Assembly: GCA_900316455.1 (NCBI GenBank)
Contig: ONCX01000030.1
Coordinates: 1 to 33,811 of the forward strand
Direction of reading: 5' to 3'
DNA from: an uncultured Eubacteriales bacterium
GTDB lineage: Bacteria; Bacillota; Clostridia; Oscillospirales; Acutalibacteraceae
DNA: 33,811 nucleotides
Shown: one piece after another, positions 9,478 to 17,038 of the stretch
Layout of the letters: each line of letters opens with the position of its first letter
Numbering within the stretch: the stretch's first letter is position 1
Translations under genes and position numbers: made by a program
Notes under the pieces: model-generated
The model's input: only the letters and a program-made list of their open reading frames with translations
Told to the model about the DNA's origin: nothing
Databases searched by the model: none

Positions 9478-10539
9478 GTGGGTGAGACAAATACAGGAGC
9501 TTTATGTCAGAAAGAATCGACTGAAAGAAATTATCTTTTTGACAATTGCAAGGCGCTGCTTATATTTCTTGTTGCGGCTATACATATGAGTGCCGCGGCG
9601 AGAAGCGCATGCGGAGCGGAAACTGTGCCGGATATTCTCATGCTTACGGCAAGCTCGTTCCATATGCCGTTGTTCATGATGATATCGGGATATTTTTCAA
9701 AGCGCGTGAAACGCGAACGTGTGACCGACGCGGTTATAATTTATCTTACAGCGCAGGCTTTGTTTTTTGTTTTCGATTTTTTCTTCACATATGGGATGTC
9801 ATTTAAGAAAATAACGGTTGTGGGCATACTATCGCCTGGATTTTCAATGTGGTATCTCTTTGCGCTTATATTTCTCAGACTTTTTCACAGAGAGATTTCA
9901 TCTATGAGATATTCCTTAGCCATTGCCGCGGTTATAAGCATAGCCGTAATGGGCTGCAATATGGACACGGCGGGACGTCAGGCTGTTGTCAAAACTATTG
10001 CTCACGCTATATATTTTATCATAGGCATGAATCTTACTCCGGAGCATATTAAAATGCTGCGCCGTTTTCCAAAATGGGTATATGCCGTCGGATTTGCTGC
10101 GGGAGCAGGCGTTCTGGTTGTAATGACCGTTGTGTTCAGGCTTTTGAGCGCAAATACTCTCAGACTCATGACGATCCGCGCCAAATCAGCGGACGATCTT
10201 GGCGGCGGAATCAAGCCTTATCTGATGTATGTTTTCGTTACTCTAATGGCACTGTATATGTCCGCTATGATTTTAGGACTGATGACGGATAGAAAGACGA
10301 AATTCTCAATATTCGGCAGGAATACAGTTACGGTTTATATTGTACAGGCGTTTGCATATTTGATATATTGTCCGGTTGCAAAAAGGCTTTCATTATATTT
10401 GCCGTCGATTGCGGTCTATATTTTAGGTCTGATGCTTGCCGCGCTTTGCGTTGCGGGGGCAGGCAATAGCAAGGTTGCCGGACTTTTCTCAGAATGGGTG
10501 AGCATTGTTGAGAAAAAAATTTTTAAAGCAAGAGGATAA
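9478..10539 (+). CDS. acyltransferase-3 family membrane protein
   Basis: This 353-residue polytopic protein has about ten hydrophobic segments. The N-terminus has the family pattern: FDNCKALLIFLVAAIHM with the conserved His at about residue 37, then SSFHMPLFMMISGYFSKR. These integral membrane enzymes transfer acetyl or other acyl groups to extracytoplasmic sugars such as cell-wall polymers or exopolysaccharide; the substrate cannot be told from sequence. The start is GTG, with GCGGAGGA 7 nt upstream. It lies 45 nt behind the guaB terminator and no separate promoter is clear, so it may depend on readthrough. It is probably not part of the thiT unit, which has its own promoter. Confidence 0.85.
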   Translation: MGETNTGALCQKESTERNYLFDNCKALLIFLVAAIHMSAAARSACGAETVPDILMLTASSFHMPLFMMISGYFSKRVKRERVTDAVIIYLTAQALFFVFDFFFTYGMSFKKITVVGILSPGFSMWYLFALIFLRLFHREISSMRYSLAIAAVISIAVMGCNMDTAGRQAVVKTIAHAIYFIIGMNLTPEHIKMLRRFPKWVYAVGFAAGAGVLVVMTVVFRLLSANTLRLMTIRAKSADDLGGGIKPYLMYVFVTLMALYMSAMILGLMTDRKTKFSIFGRNTVTVYIVQAFAYLIYCPVAKRLSLYLPSIAVYILGLMLAALCVAGAGNSKVAGLFSEWVSIVEKKIFKARG

Positions 10540-10595
10540 ATTAAATTCATATTATATTTTTAAACGGATAATGCATTTCTTTTTGTTAAATTCTA

Positions 10596-10624
10596 TTGAC
10601 AAAACCAATATTGTGATGTAAAAT
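10596..10624 (+). promoter_or_regulatory. promoter of the TPP riboswitch-thiT unit
   Basis: TTGACA (10596-10601), a 17-bp spacer and TAAAAT (10619-10624) place the transcription start just before the riboswitch. Confidence 0.75.
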
Positions 10625-10633
10625 AATGTCAGG

Positions 10634-10740
10634 ATAAAAAACATGACCCGCAGGGGTGCCGCTTAATATGCGGCTGAGACAGCGTTTTATAACTCTGAAC
10701 CCTTATACCTGATACGGATAATGCCGTCGTAGGAAGTTTG
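10634..10740 (+). promoter_or_regulatory. TPP riboswitch (THI element)
   Basis: The conserved THI-box parts occur in order: CAGGGGTGCC, a short GCCGC/GCGGC hairpin, GGCTGAGA, GAACCC, ACCTGAT, then CGGATAATGCCG and CGTAGGAA. Outer pairing of AAAC with GTTT can close the element. It binds thiamine pyrophosphate. With the terminator that follows, it should switch off thiT when TPP is plentiful. Confidence 0.96.
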
Positions 10741-10803
10741 TTTAAGTGTGTTTTGTACTATGTCTTGATTTTCATTGCAGATTATCATTTTGTTTTTCAA
10801 ACG

Positions 10804-10847
10804 CTTCCACGGCTCTTAGTATTACAGCCGGCGGGAGTGTTTTTATT
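10804..10847 (+). terminator. riboswitch-controlled attenuator upstream of thiT
   Basis: CTTCC (10804-10808) and CGGCT (10810-10814) pair with AGCCG (10826-10830) and GGGAG (10833-10837), with a small internal loop. TGTTTTTATT follows. It lies between the TPP riboswitch and the ribosome site of thiT, as expected for transcriptional attenuation. I did not work out the competing antiterminator fold. Confidence 0.75.
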
Positions 10848-10877
10848 CTTAATAATTTTTCAGGAGGTTGTTTCAAT

Positions 10878-11591
10878 ATGAAAGTGAACAACAAGAATTT
10901 TAAACTGGTTTTCAGTGCGCTGATGGTGGCGCTCTCTGTAGTGCTTAGTCTTTTCAAGATTGAATTGCCCTACGGCGGATCCATCACGGTTTTCAGCATG
11001 GCCCCGCTGGTTCTCGTGGCGCAGATGTACGGCGCGGGCTGGGGATTCCTGACATGCACCGTGTTCGGATTTATCAAGATGATCCTTGGATTCAACAATT
11101 TCAGTTATGTAAGCGGAATTGAAGCTTATATTATCGTATTTTTGTTTGACTATGTTCTTGCGTATGCTGTTGTAGGTCTGTCAGGCGTAACCCGCAAGAT
11201 AAAAAATACGGGCTTTGCGTCGGCGCTTGGCGCATTTATCGGTTGCGCTCTTCGTTACGCATGCCATATCGTTTCCGGTCTGACCGTATGGAGAACATAT
11301 GCGGAAAGCTGGGAGGCTCCGTCGTTCGTTTCATCTCAGCTTCTCCAACCCGACCTGCTCCCGTATACTTATTCTGTCGTTTATAATGGAATGTATATGA
11401 TTCCGGATACCATTATGACAATGATAGGCGGAGCTGTATTCTGCACGATTTTCTTTGAGGTATTCAAGATAGATGTAAACGAAACATCTTCCAAAAAGCT
11501 CAAGGCAGTTGCGGAGGAGAATATCGCTGATTCAGATTCAACGGAATCCATAGAAGAGAAAGCTGCGGAAGAGCCAAAGGTTGAAGAATAA
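10878..11591 (+). CDS. thiT: thiamine transporter ThiT (ECF S component)
   Basis: ThiT binds thiamine in the membrane and works with the shared ECF energising module (EcfA/A'/T), which is not in this window. The 237-residue product has about six hydrophobic segments, the PYGGSIT motif at 31-37, and the late YSVVYNGMYMIPDTIM motif, both typical of ThiT. It has an unusual acidic tail after about residue 200 (SSKKLKAVAEENIADSDST to the end) that is not needed for the fold. The ATG at 10878 follows AGGAGG. A longer in-frame start at 10746 would lie across the attenuator and is rejected. The TPP riboswitch upstream independently supports the function. Confidence 0.95.
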   Translation: MKVNNKNFKLVFSALMVALSVVLSLFKIELPYGGSITVFSMAPLVLVAQMYGAGWGFLTCTVFGFIKMILGFNNFSYVSGIEAYIIVFLFDYVLAYAVVGLSGVTRKIKNTGFASALGAFIGCALRYACHIVSGLTVWRTYAESWEAPSFVSSQLLQPDLLPYTYSVVYNGMYMIPDTIMTMIGGAVFCTIFFEVFKIDVNETSSKKLKAVAEENIADSDSTESIEEKAAEEPKVEE

Positions 11592-11745
11592 TTTTTGATT
11601 TTATTTTCTTTGCAATTGTGTTGTTTAGTTGTTGACATTGTGGCGAAAGATATAAGACGGATCGAAAAATACGAAAATCACCCGGTTAAAACACATAATC
11701 ACAGATTTTTCATATAATATTCAATATTTTTTCCGTAATATATGC

Positions 11746-11751
11746 TATAAT
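11746..11751 (+). promoter_or_regulatory. probable -10 element of argF
   Basis: TATAAT lies 45 bp upstream of the argF ATG. No good -35 box is present at 17 bp, so the promoter may need an activator or be weak. I saw no convincing ARG box. The 204-nt gap between thiT and argF holds nothing else I can name. Confidence 0.4.
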
Positions 11752-11795
11752 AATTTTTACTGATAAAATTATATGTTTTTATGGAGGTTATTTGA

Positions 11796-12707
11796 ATGAA
11801 TCATCTGCTGAAAATGCTGGATCTGACTCCTGCTCAGATCAACGATATACTAAATCTTGCCGATCAGCTCAAATATGAGCAGAAGCACGGCATCAGCCAC
11901 CGTCTGCTTGAAGGCAAGACGCTCGGCATGATTTTCCAGAAGTCTTCTACACGCACAAGAGTTTCATTTGAAGTAGGTATGTATCAGCTTGGCGGACAGG
12001 CGCTTTTCCTTTCGTCGCACGATTTGCAGATAGGCAGGGGTGAGCCTGTGGAGGACACCGCCCGCGTGCTTTCGAGATATCTTGACGCTATTATGATCCG
12101 CACATTCGAGCAGCGCGAGGTCGAGGATCTTGCAAAGTACGGCTCTATTCCTGTTATCAACGGTCTGACTGATTTTGCCCATCCATGCCAGGTGCTTGCT
12201 GACCTCATGACCGTCCGCGAGGTCAAGGGCAGACTTGACGGACTCAAGCTCTGCTTCATCGGCGACGGCAACAACATGATGAATTCGCTTATTGTGGGCG
12301 CTCTCAAGTGCGGCATGAAGGTTGCCGTGGCATGTCCGGAGGGCTATGAGCCTGACCGTTCGGTTATTGAATTCGCGGCGCAGGTCGGCGGATTTGAGAT
12401 GTACCGCGACCCCAGAGGCGCGGCACGCGCAGCCGACGTTGTGATTACCGACGTATGGGCTTCCATGGGTCAGGAAGAAGAGGCGGCGCAGCGCAGAGCG
12501 ATATTCGCGGGCTTCCAGATAAACGACGAGGTTATGAAGTACGCCAAGAGCGATGCTATGGTGCTTCACTGCCTGCCGGCTCACAGGGGCGAGGAAATCA
12601 CCGCGGCAATGCTCGAAGCACACGCCAACGAGATTTTTGAGGAGGCTGAGAACCGTCTGCACGCTCAGAAAGCTGTTCTTGTAAAGCTTCTCGGTGAGAA
12701 GAAGTAA
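11796..12707 (+). CDS. argF: ornithine carbamoyltransferase
   Basis: This enzyme makes citrulline from ornithine and carbamoyl phosphate in arginine synthesis. The 303-residue length is standard. The carbamoyl-phosphate site STRTR is at 51-55, HPCQ at 129-132, the ornithine-side DVWASMG at 219-225, and HCLPAHRGEE at 258-267. All key motifs are intact. The ATG follows ATGGAGG. No other arginine gene is adjacent, so it stands alone between the thiT unit and a terminator. A catabolic role (arcB) cannot be excluded by sequence alone, but no arcA or arcC is nearby. Confidence 0.97.
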   Translation: MNHLLKMLDLTPAQINDILNLADQLKYEQKHGISHRLLEGKTLGMIFQKSSTRTRVSFEVGMYQLGGQALFLSSHDLQIGRGEPVEDTARVLSRYLDAIMIRTFEQREVEDLAKYGSIPVINGLTDFAHPCQVLADLMTVREVKGRLDGLKLCFIGDGNNMMNSLIVGALKCGMKVAVACPEGYEPDRSVIEFAAQVGGFEMYRDPRGAARAADVVITDVWASMGQEEEAAQRRAIFAGFQINDEVMKYAKSDAMVLHCLPAHRGEEITAAMLEAHANEIFEEAENRLHAQKAVLVKLLGEKK

Positions 12708-12735
12708 TTTTGATATTATATTACACAATAAAATT

Positions 12736-12785
12736 CCGGCTGCAAGCGGTTCCGATTAGGAATGAAGCTCACAGCCGGTTTTTTG
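12736..12785 (+). terminator. rho-independent terminator after argF
   Basis: CCGGCTG (12736-12742) pairs with CAGCCGG (12772-12778), followed by a run of Ts. Confidence 0.85.
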
Positions 12786-12804
12786 TATATTTTTAAAAAT
12801 ATAA

Positions 12805-12833
12805 TTGAAAAAAATGTCGGATTGAGGTATAAT
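12805..12833 (+). promoter_or_regulatory. promoter of the zinc-ribbon/coiled-coil gene
   Basis: TTGAAA (12805-12810), a 17-bp spacer and TATAAT (12828-12833) lie 55 bp upstream of the ATG at 12889. Confidence 0.7.
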
Positions 12834-12888
12834 ACAATGTAACACAGCGTTATTCAATATATTATATTTTCGTGGGAGTTGAAATTAT

Positions 12889-13755
12889 ATGAATGTATCG
12901 GATAATAAAATAATAGCGCTGCAATGTAAGAACTGCTTCAGTAACAATGTGGATATAGACTGGGACAAAAATATGTTTCATTGCAATTCATGTGGTACAT
13001 ATTTTAAAATTGACGCCGAATCTAAGAAGCAGATTGTTAATATTTATAATCAGATAGTATCAGTCGAAAATAATTATAATTCCATTGAAAGGCTTGTAAA
13101 AAGCGCGGATATCCTTATGACTAAGCTCGGCAGCTTTGATAAAGCAAGGAGTATTTACGAAAGAATCACAAATGAAGATCGTGGCTGGTGGGGACTTATC
13201 AGGGCGGACAATTACGATTTAAGCGGCAGGCTTGCTTATGAAAACGGACACGATCCGCATGAGTACGAAGATGAAAAAGAGGATTATTTTGAATATATCA
13301 GCGTTTTTGCGCCTGAATCAGTAGCCAAAAAACTCATTAGAAAATGGGACGAATATGTACGCAGATATGATAAATACGCCAATGAAATCATAATGGAAGA
13401 ATTACAGTCGAAAATTGACGAGATTGACAGAAAACTGAATGAATCACGTAAAAAGATTGAAAAATCCACGTATGATTATAGCGTATTTTGCGTTAAGACC
13501 GTTTCGATCATTTCAGCGGCAGTAGCAATACTCATGATACTTTCGGATCATGGCAACGGGTGGAATCTTCTTCTGATCGCCCTCATATGCATACTGCTGG
13601 ATTTTATATGCTATGCAAATCTTTTTAATGTGGTTGAATTGGTATGCAGAGATTTTCGTGAACTTATGGAAAGTGAAAGTGCGAAAATAAAGAAACTGAG
13701 CAGGGAGCGCACCGCGCTGGCAAAACAGTTGGATCAACTGAATCATGAATTATAA
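12889..13755 (+). CDS. zinc-ribbon, coiled-coil membrane protein of unknown function
   Basis: I do not recognise this 288-residue protein as a named family. It begins with a TFIIB-like C4 ribbon (Cys13, Cys16, Cys32, Cys35). A helical region with a short TPR-like stretch follows (about 60-110, GSFDKARSIYERI). A charged coiled coil spans about 160-195, two membrane segments lie at about 199-218 and 225-247, and a second coiled coil runs to the end (about 250-288). The coils flanking a membrane hairpin suggest a cytoplasmic sensor or scaffold anchored in the membrane. The ATG follows GTGGGAG. It is a single gene with its own promoter and shares a bidirectional terminator with the Ig-repeat gene. 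Confidence 0.75.
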   Translation: MNVSDNKIIALQCKNCFSNNVDIDWDKNMFHCNSCGTYFKIDAESKKQIVNIYNQIVSVENNYNSIERLVKSADILMTKLGSFDKARSIYERITNEDRGWWGLIRADNYDLSGRLAYENGHDPHEYEDEKEDYFEYISVFAPESVAKKLIRKWDEYVRRYDKYANEIIMEELQSKIDEIDRKLNESRKKIEKSTYDYSVFCVKTVSIISAAVAILMILSDHGNGWNLLLIALICILLDFICYANLFNVVELVCRDFRELMESESAKIKKLSRERTALAKQLDQLNHEL

Positions 13756-13756
13756 T

Positions 13757-13803
13757 AAAAAAGGACGGCTTTAAGCACATTGCTCACAGCCGCCCTTTTT
13801 AAA
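13757..13803. terminator. bidirectional terminator between convergent genes
   Basis: An AAGGACGGCT arm (13761-13770) pairs with AGCCGCCCTT (13788-13797), flanked by A- and T-runs on both sides. It can end both the + strand zinc-ribbon gene and the - strand Ig-repeat gene. Confidence 0.8.
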
Positions 13804-13807
13804 ATAT

Positions 13808-16468
13808 TTAATTGAAAATAACCCTTGCAATGTCGGAATACAGTTCTTCTCCGCGGTCATTTGTCACGACGCAATAGACCTGCATATCCTCCCATGTGTC
13901 GTCCGGCTTTGCCGTAAACGAGGATGAAGTTTTATATTTCCAGAGAGTCCACTGCTTATCGGTTTTTTTGATATAATACCAGCGGTAGCTGAGTCCGCTT
14001 CCCTTTGCTTCAACATAGAAGGTAGCGTTGCGATAGCTGCCGCGTATCTGACTTACGTTCTTTGGATGAGTCAGAATGGCAAAATCGCTTTCCTCAGCCG
14101 GAATAAGCGCTATCTTCGCAGCTGAAGAGGTGACCGACGTTCCGTATGAATCTGTTATCACACAGCGCACCTGCATTCCGTTCCATGTGGTGTTTGAGGG
14201 CGGTTCTATGTTGGCTGAGGTAAACGTCTTCCAAATACTCCAGCTTGTCGCGCCGTCCTTTTTGTAGTACCACTGGTAAGTCAGCCCTTTTCCGGTGGCT
14301 ATTACCGAGAATGAAGCTTTGCGTCCTGCCGGAATGGAAATGCTTGCGGGCTGCTTTGTGATCCTTACTGTGTCCTTTGCGATAGTGATGGTTGCGGCGT
14401 TTGAATACAGAACGGTTCCGTTTGAATTGGTTATCTTACAGCGAACCTTCATTCCGTTCCATGTGTCGTTGGCTTTTGCCGAGGTCTTCCACTCGTTGTG
14501 TTCTTTCCAGAGTGTCCAGCCGGAAGCCCCGCTCTTTTTGTAGTACCATTGATATTTCAGCCCCGAACCGGTCGCTTTTACCGAAAATGAAGCGATTTTG
14601 CCGGATACCGCCGTGACGTCTGAGGGGTGTGCCGATATCTTTATCACATCGCTGATTGTGACAACCGCAGCCTTTGAGGACAGAACGTTGCCGTTGCCGT
14701 TGGTTACGCGGCAGTAAACCTGCATTCCGTTCCATGTGGAATTGACTGCCGCGGCGGTCTGGGAGGTTGTATGTCCTTTCCAGAGCGTCCATCCGGAAGC
14801 GTTTTTCTTTTTATAATACCACTGATATTTGAGTTCGTTTCCGCTTGCCTCTACTGAGAATGTCAGTTTTTCGCCCTCAAATGCTCTCGTGCTTTCGGGG
14901 TGATGCAGTATTTTAAATACGTTTTTGAGATAGATAGTGGCGGCGTTGGAGGTAAGCTTGTCACCGTACTCGTCGGTGACAGTGTAGCGAACCTGCATTC
15001 CGTTCCATGTATCGTTGCCTTTTACCCACATGGATCTGCTTGTTCTTCCTGTCCAGACTGACCAGCCGGAAGCGCCGATTTTTTTGTAATACCACTGATA
15101 TTTCAGCTTAGTGCCCTTTGCTGACGCGGAAAAAAAGGTATTGGAATAATAATAAGTCTCGGTGTAAATATCTTCAAGCGGACTGGTGATGGCAAGCACG
15201 TCGCTCATTGTAATGACCGTTTCGGCTGATGTGAGAGATGCTCCTGCGCCGTTTGTGACAACGCAGCGTATTTTCATTCCGTCCCATGTCCTGTTGGCGA
15301 AAGCGGTCGTTGATTTGTCCGTTCGTCCTTTCCAGACAGACCAGACTGAGGCGTTCTTTTTTTTGTAATACCACTGATATTTCAGATCTTCGCCCTTTAC
15401 GTTTATCGAAAGCGTAACGCCGTCATTATTGCTGAGAGTTTTTTCCTTGGGAAGATCAGTGAGAATTCTGAACGCGTCCGTGACGTTGAGCGTAAACCTG
15501 TTGGAGCTTTTGGTGTGACCGTAAGCATCAGTTACAGTGCAGTAGTATGTTGAGCCGTCGAACGCCGGATCCGCCGTGAAGCTTATAACAGGCGTTGTCG
15601 CGCCGTTAAGCGCTGTGGCTTTGTTTTCTCCACGGAGTATACGGTACCATTGACAGCGGATATCCTTGCCGGAAGCTCGTGAATCGACGCTGACAGTCTC
15701 GCCGCTTCTGACAGAGACGTCTTTGATGTATGTGTCTATTTTCAGCGGAATTTCCACCTTTAGGTCGAAGGTTACCGTCTTTCCGCCGTAGAAAAGGGTC
15801 ACAGGAAAAATTCCTTCCTCAGAGAAGGTCTTTGGCCAGAAAGCAATCTTTGATGATTCTATTTCAGTTGTAGAGCCGTCGTTGAATGTAACCTCCAGCA
15901 GAACTCCTTTTATAGCATCCACCTGGGTTCCTTCTATATCGAAACCATAATGGCTGTTTCTGTTTATTACCATTTTGTCGGGGTTGCGGAGAATTTTCAG
16001 TGAAGTGACTCTTTTTCCTTCACAGAAAAGATCTGAACTTAATTCTATATCGCCCTCTAAGCCGGATATGCTATATCCGGCGGGACCGTCTATACTCTTG
16101 TATGTCCTTATCTGACGGTATTCGTTGTAAGTGCCAGGATAATAAAATACGCGTATTCCGTATGTTGACTGGAAAGCTCTGTATCCCACGGCTTTAAGCG
16201 ATCTGGGTAGTGAAATGCACGACAGTCTGTTCATGCAGCCGAGCGCATAAGGGGCAATTTCAGTGACTCCCTCCGGAATTTCGAGATAGTAAATGTCGCG
16301 GTCTTTTACGCCTTTGAGAATGCCGTCTTCTATATACAGACCGTTGCTGTCATATTGCGGGGTGTTTCCGGCCGCTGACACACCGCATTGGCTACCTGAG
16401 CATAAAAGCAGAATACATGAGAAGAAAAGCACGGAGAATACAGCTGTAATTCTTAAAATATTTTTCAT
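13808..16468 (-). CDS. secreted protein with seven Ig-like repeats
   Basis: The 886-residue product has an N-terminal signal peptide (about 1-33, ending GVSAAG). A short BspA-like LRR segment (about 60-100) and a Big_3-like domain (about 155-240, GTQVDAIKGVLLEVTFNDGST) follow. Seven Ig-like repeats of about 90 residues come next, from about 245 to 886. The last six share the core YQWYYKK...W..W...T...W.GM.V.C.VT, with WYY near 366, 459, 550, 641, 733 and 830; the first is degenerate. I see no LPXTG, dockerin or membrane anchor at the C-terminus, so it is probably released or held by an unknown interaction. A role as cell-surface adhesin or spacer is inferred. The ATG has AGAGGTG upstream. It lies behind the mgsA-like terminator. 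Confidence 0.85.
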   Translation of the reverse strand: MKNILRITAVFSVLFFSCILLLCSGSQCGVSAAGNTPQYDSNGLYIEDGILKGVKDRDIYYLEIPEGVTEIAPYALGCMNRLSCISLPRSLKAVGYRAFQSTYGIRVFYYPGTYNEYRQIRTYKSIDGPAGYSISGLEGDIELSSDLFCEGKRVTSLKILRNPDKMVINRNSHYGFDIEGTQVDAIKGVLLEVTFNDGSTTEIESSKIAFWPKTFSEEGIFPVTLFYGGKTVTFDLKVEIPLKIDTYIKDVSVRSGETVSVDSRASGKDIRCQWYRILRGENKATALNGATTPVISFTADPAFDGSTYYCTVTDAYGHTKSSNRFTLNVTDAFRILTDLPKEKTLSNNDGVTLSINVKGEDLKYQWYYKKKNASVWSVWKGRTDKSTTAFANRTWDGMKIRCVVTNGAGASLTSAETVITMSDVLAITSPLEDIYTETYYYSNTFFSASAKGTKLKYQWYYKKIGASGWSVWTGRTSRSMWVKGNDTWNGMQVRYTVTDEYGDKLTSNAATIYLKNVFKILHHPESTRAFEGEKLTFSVEASGNELKYQWYYKKKNASGWTLWKGHTTSQTAAAVNSTWNGMQVYCRVTNGNGNVLSSKAAVVTISDVIKISAHPSDVTAVSGKIASFSVKATGSGLKYQWYYKKSGASGWTLWKEHNEWKTSAKANDTWNGMKVRCKITNSNGTVLYSNAATITIAKDTVRITKQPASISIPAGRKASFSVIATGKGLTYQWYYKKDGATSWSIWKTFTSANIEPPSNTTWNGMQVRCVITDSYGTSVTSSAAKIALIPAEESDFAILTHPKNVSQIRGSYRNATFYVEAKGSGLSYRWYYIKKTDKQWTLWKYKTSSSFTAKPDDTWEDMQVYCVVTNDRGEELYSDIARVIFN
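13811..15730 (-). repeat. tandem coding repeats of about 270 bp
   Basis: The seven Ig-like modules form a tandem DNA repeat with a period of about 270-280 bp. The stretches coding for YQWYYKK and TWNGMQV recur almost unchanged in the central copies, while the linkers differ. The central copies are the most alike and could recombine to change copy number. Confidence 0.7.
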
Positions 16469-16496
16469 AAAAACACCTCTGTTCTATAAAAATTTA

Positions 16497-16540
16497 ATAA
16501 AAAAGGAATCGCCGCAGACAAGGCACCGATTCCTTTTGAT
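16497..16540 (-). terminator. terminator after the mgsA-like gene
   Basis: On the - strand, AAAAGGAATCG and GCC pair with GGC and ATTCC, and a T-run follows (TTTTTT at about 16498-16503). It separates the mgsA-like gene from the Ig-repeat gene. Confidence 0.7.
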
Positions 16541-16557
16541 CTCACATATACCGCTCT

Positions 16558-16956
16558 TTACTTTCGGACATAATTGCGGTAATCAAGATCGCCGCGTTCA
16601 AGTCCGTGAATGAGTATCTCGGCAGTCGCCATGTTTGTGGCTACCGGAATGACGTGCATATCGCACATACGCAGAATATCTATATCCTTCGGCTCATTGG
16701 GCTTTGGAGTAAGAGGATCGCGGAAGAATATAAGCAGATCTATTTCATTATAGCCGATGCGTGCCGCAATCTGTTCGCCGCCGCCTGCCGCGCCCGGCAT
16801 GAAGCAGTTGACATTGAGTCCTGTGGTTTCCCTGATAATTTTACCTGTCGTACCTGTCGCGCAGAGGTTATGACGGCTGAGAATGCCGCAGTAGGCTATG
16901 CAGAACTGTATCATTAATTCTTTTTTGTCATCATGTGCTATCAAAGCAATATTCAT
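16558..16956 (-). CDS. mgsA: methylglyoxal-synthase-like protein lacking catalytic residues
   Basis: The 132-residue protein aligns without gaps to E. coli MgsA over the core: ALIAHD at the start, [15 protein letters not shown] and IPVATN. MgsA converts dihydroxyacetone phosphate to methylglyoxal and phosphate. By that alignment the active-site positions have changed. Asp71 is Gly (GGGEQ in place of GGDQQ), His98 is Asn and Asp101 is Lys (PNEPKD in place of PHDPDV). His19 and Asp91 are kept. The phosphate-binding ATGTTG loop is intact, so it may bind a phosphate ligand without making methylglyoxal. The C-terminus ([13 protein letters not shown]) is of a clostridial type. It lies 82 nt behind the MinD-like gene. 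The symbol reflects the family, not proven activity. Confidence 0.88.
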   Translation of the reverse strand: MNIALIAHDDKKELMIQFCIAYCGILSRHNLCATGTTGKIIRETTGLNVNCFMPGAAGGGEQIAARIGYNEIDLLIFFRDPLTPKPNEPKDIDILRMCDMHVIPVATNMATAEILIHGLERGDLDYRNYVRK

Positions 16957-17038
16957 AAATGTCCATCTCCCAACTTTTTGTTTTAATGATATATATGTAT
17001 ATTATTAACGGCTTTCACCGGTTTTATAAATTACGGCG

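Noticed and set aside
10746-10877. Longer thiT start at 10746
   Set aside because: It would place coding sequence across the riboswitch-controlled terminator. AGGAGG directly precedes the ATG at 10878, where ThiT homology begins.
11964-12728. 254-codon open frame on the - strand opposite argF
   Set aside because: It is antisense to an intact ornithine carbamoyltransferase gene. Its composition is that of a shadow frame.
15186-15368. Short + strand open frames inside the Ig-repeat gene
   Set aside because: They recur because the repeats recur and read the complement of the conserved WYYKK and NGMQV codons. They have no ribosome sites.
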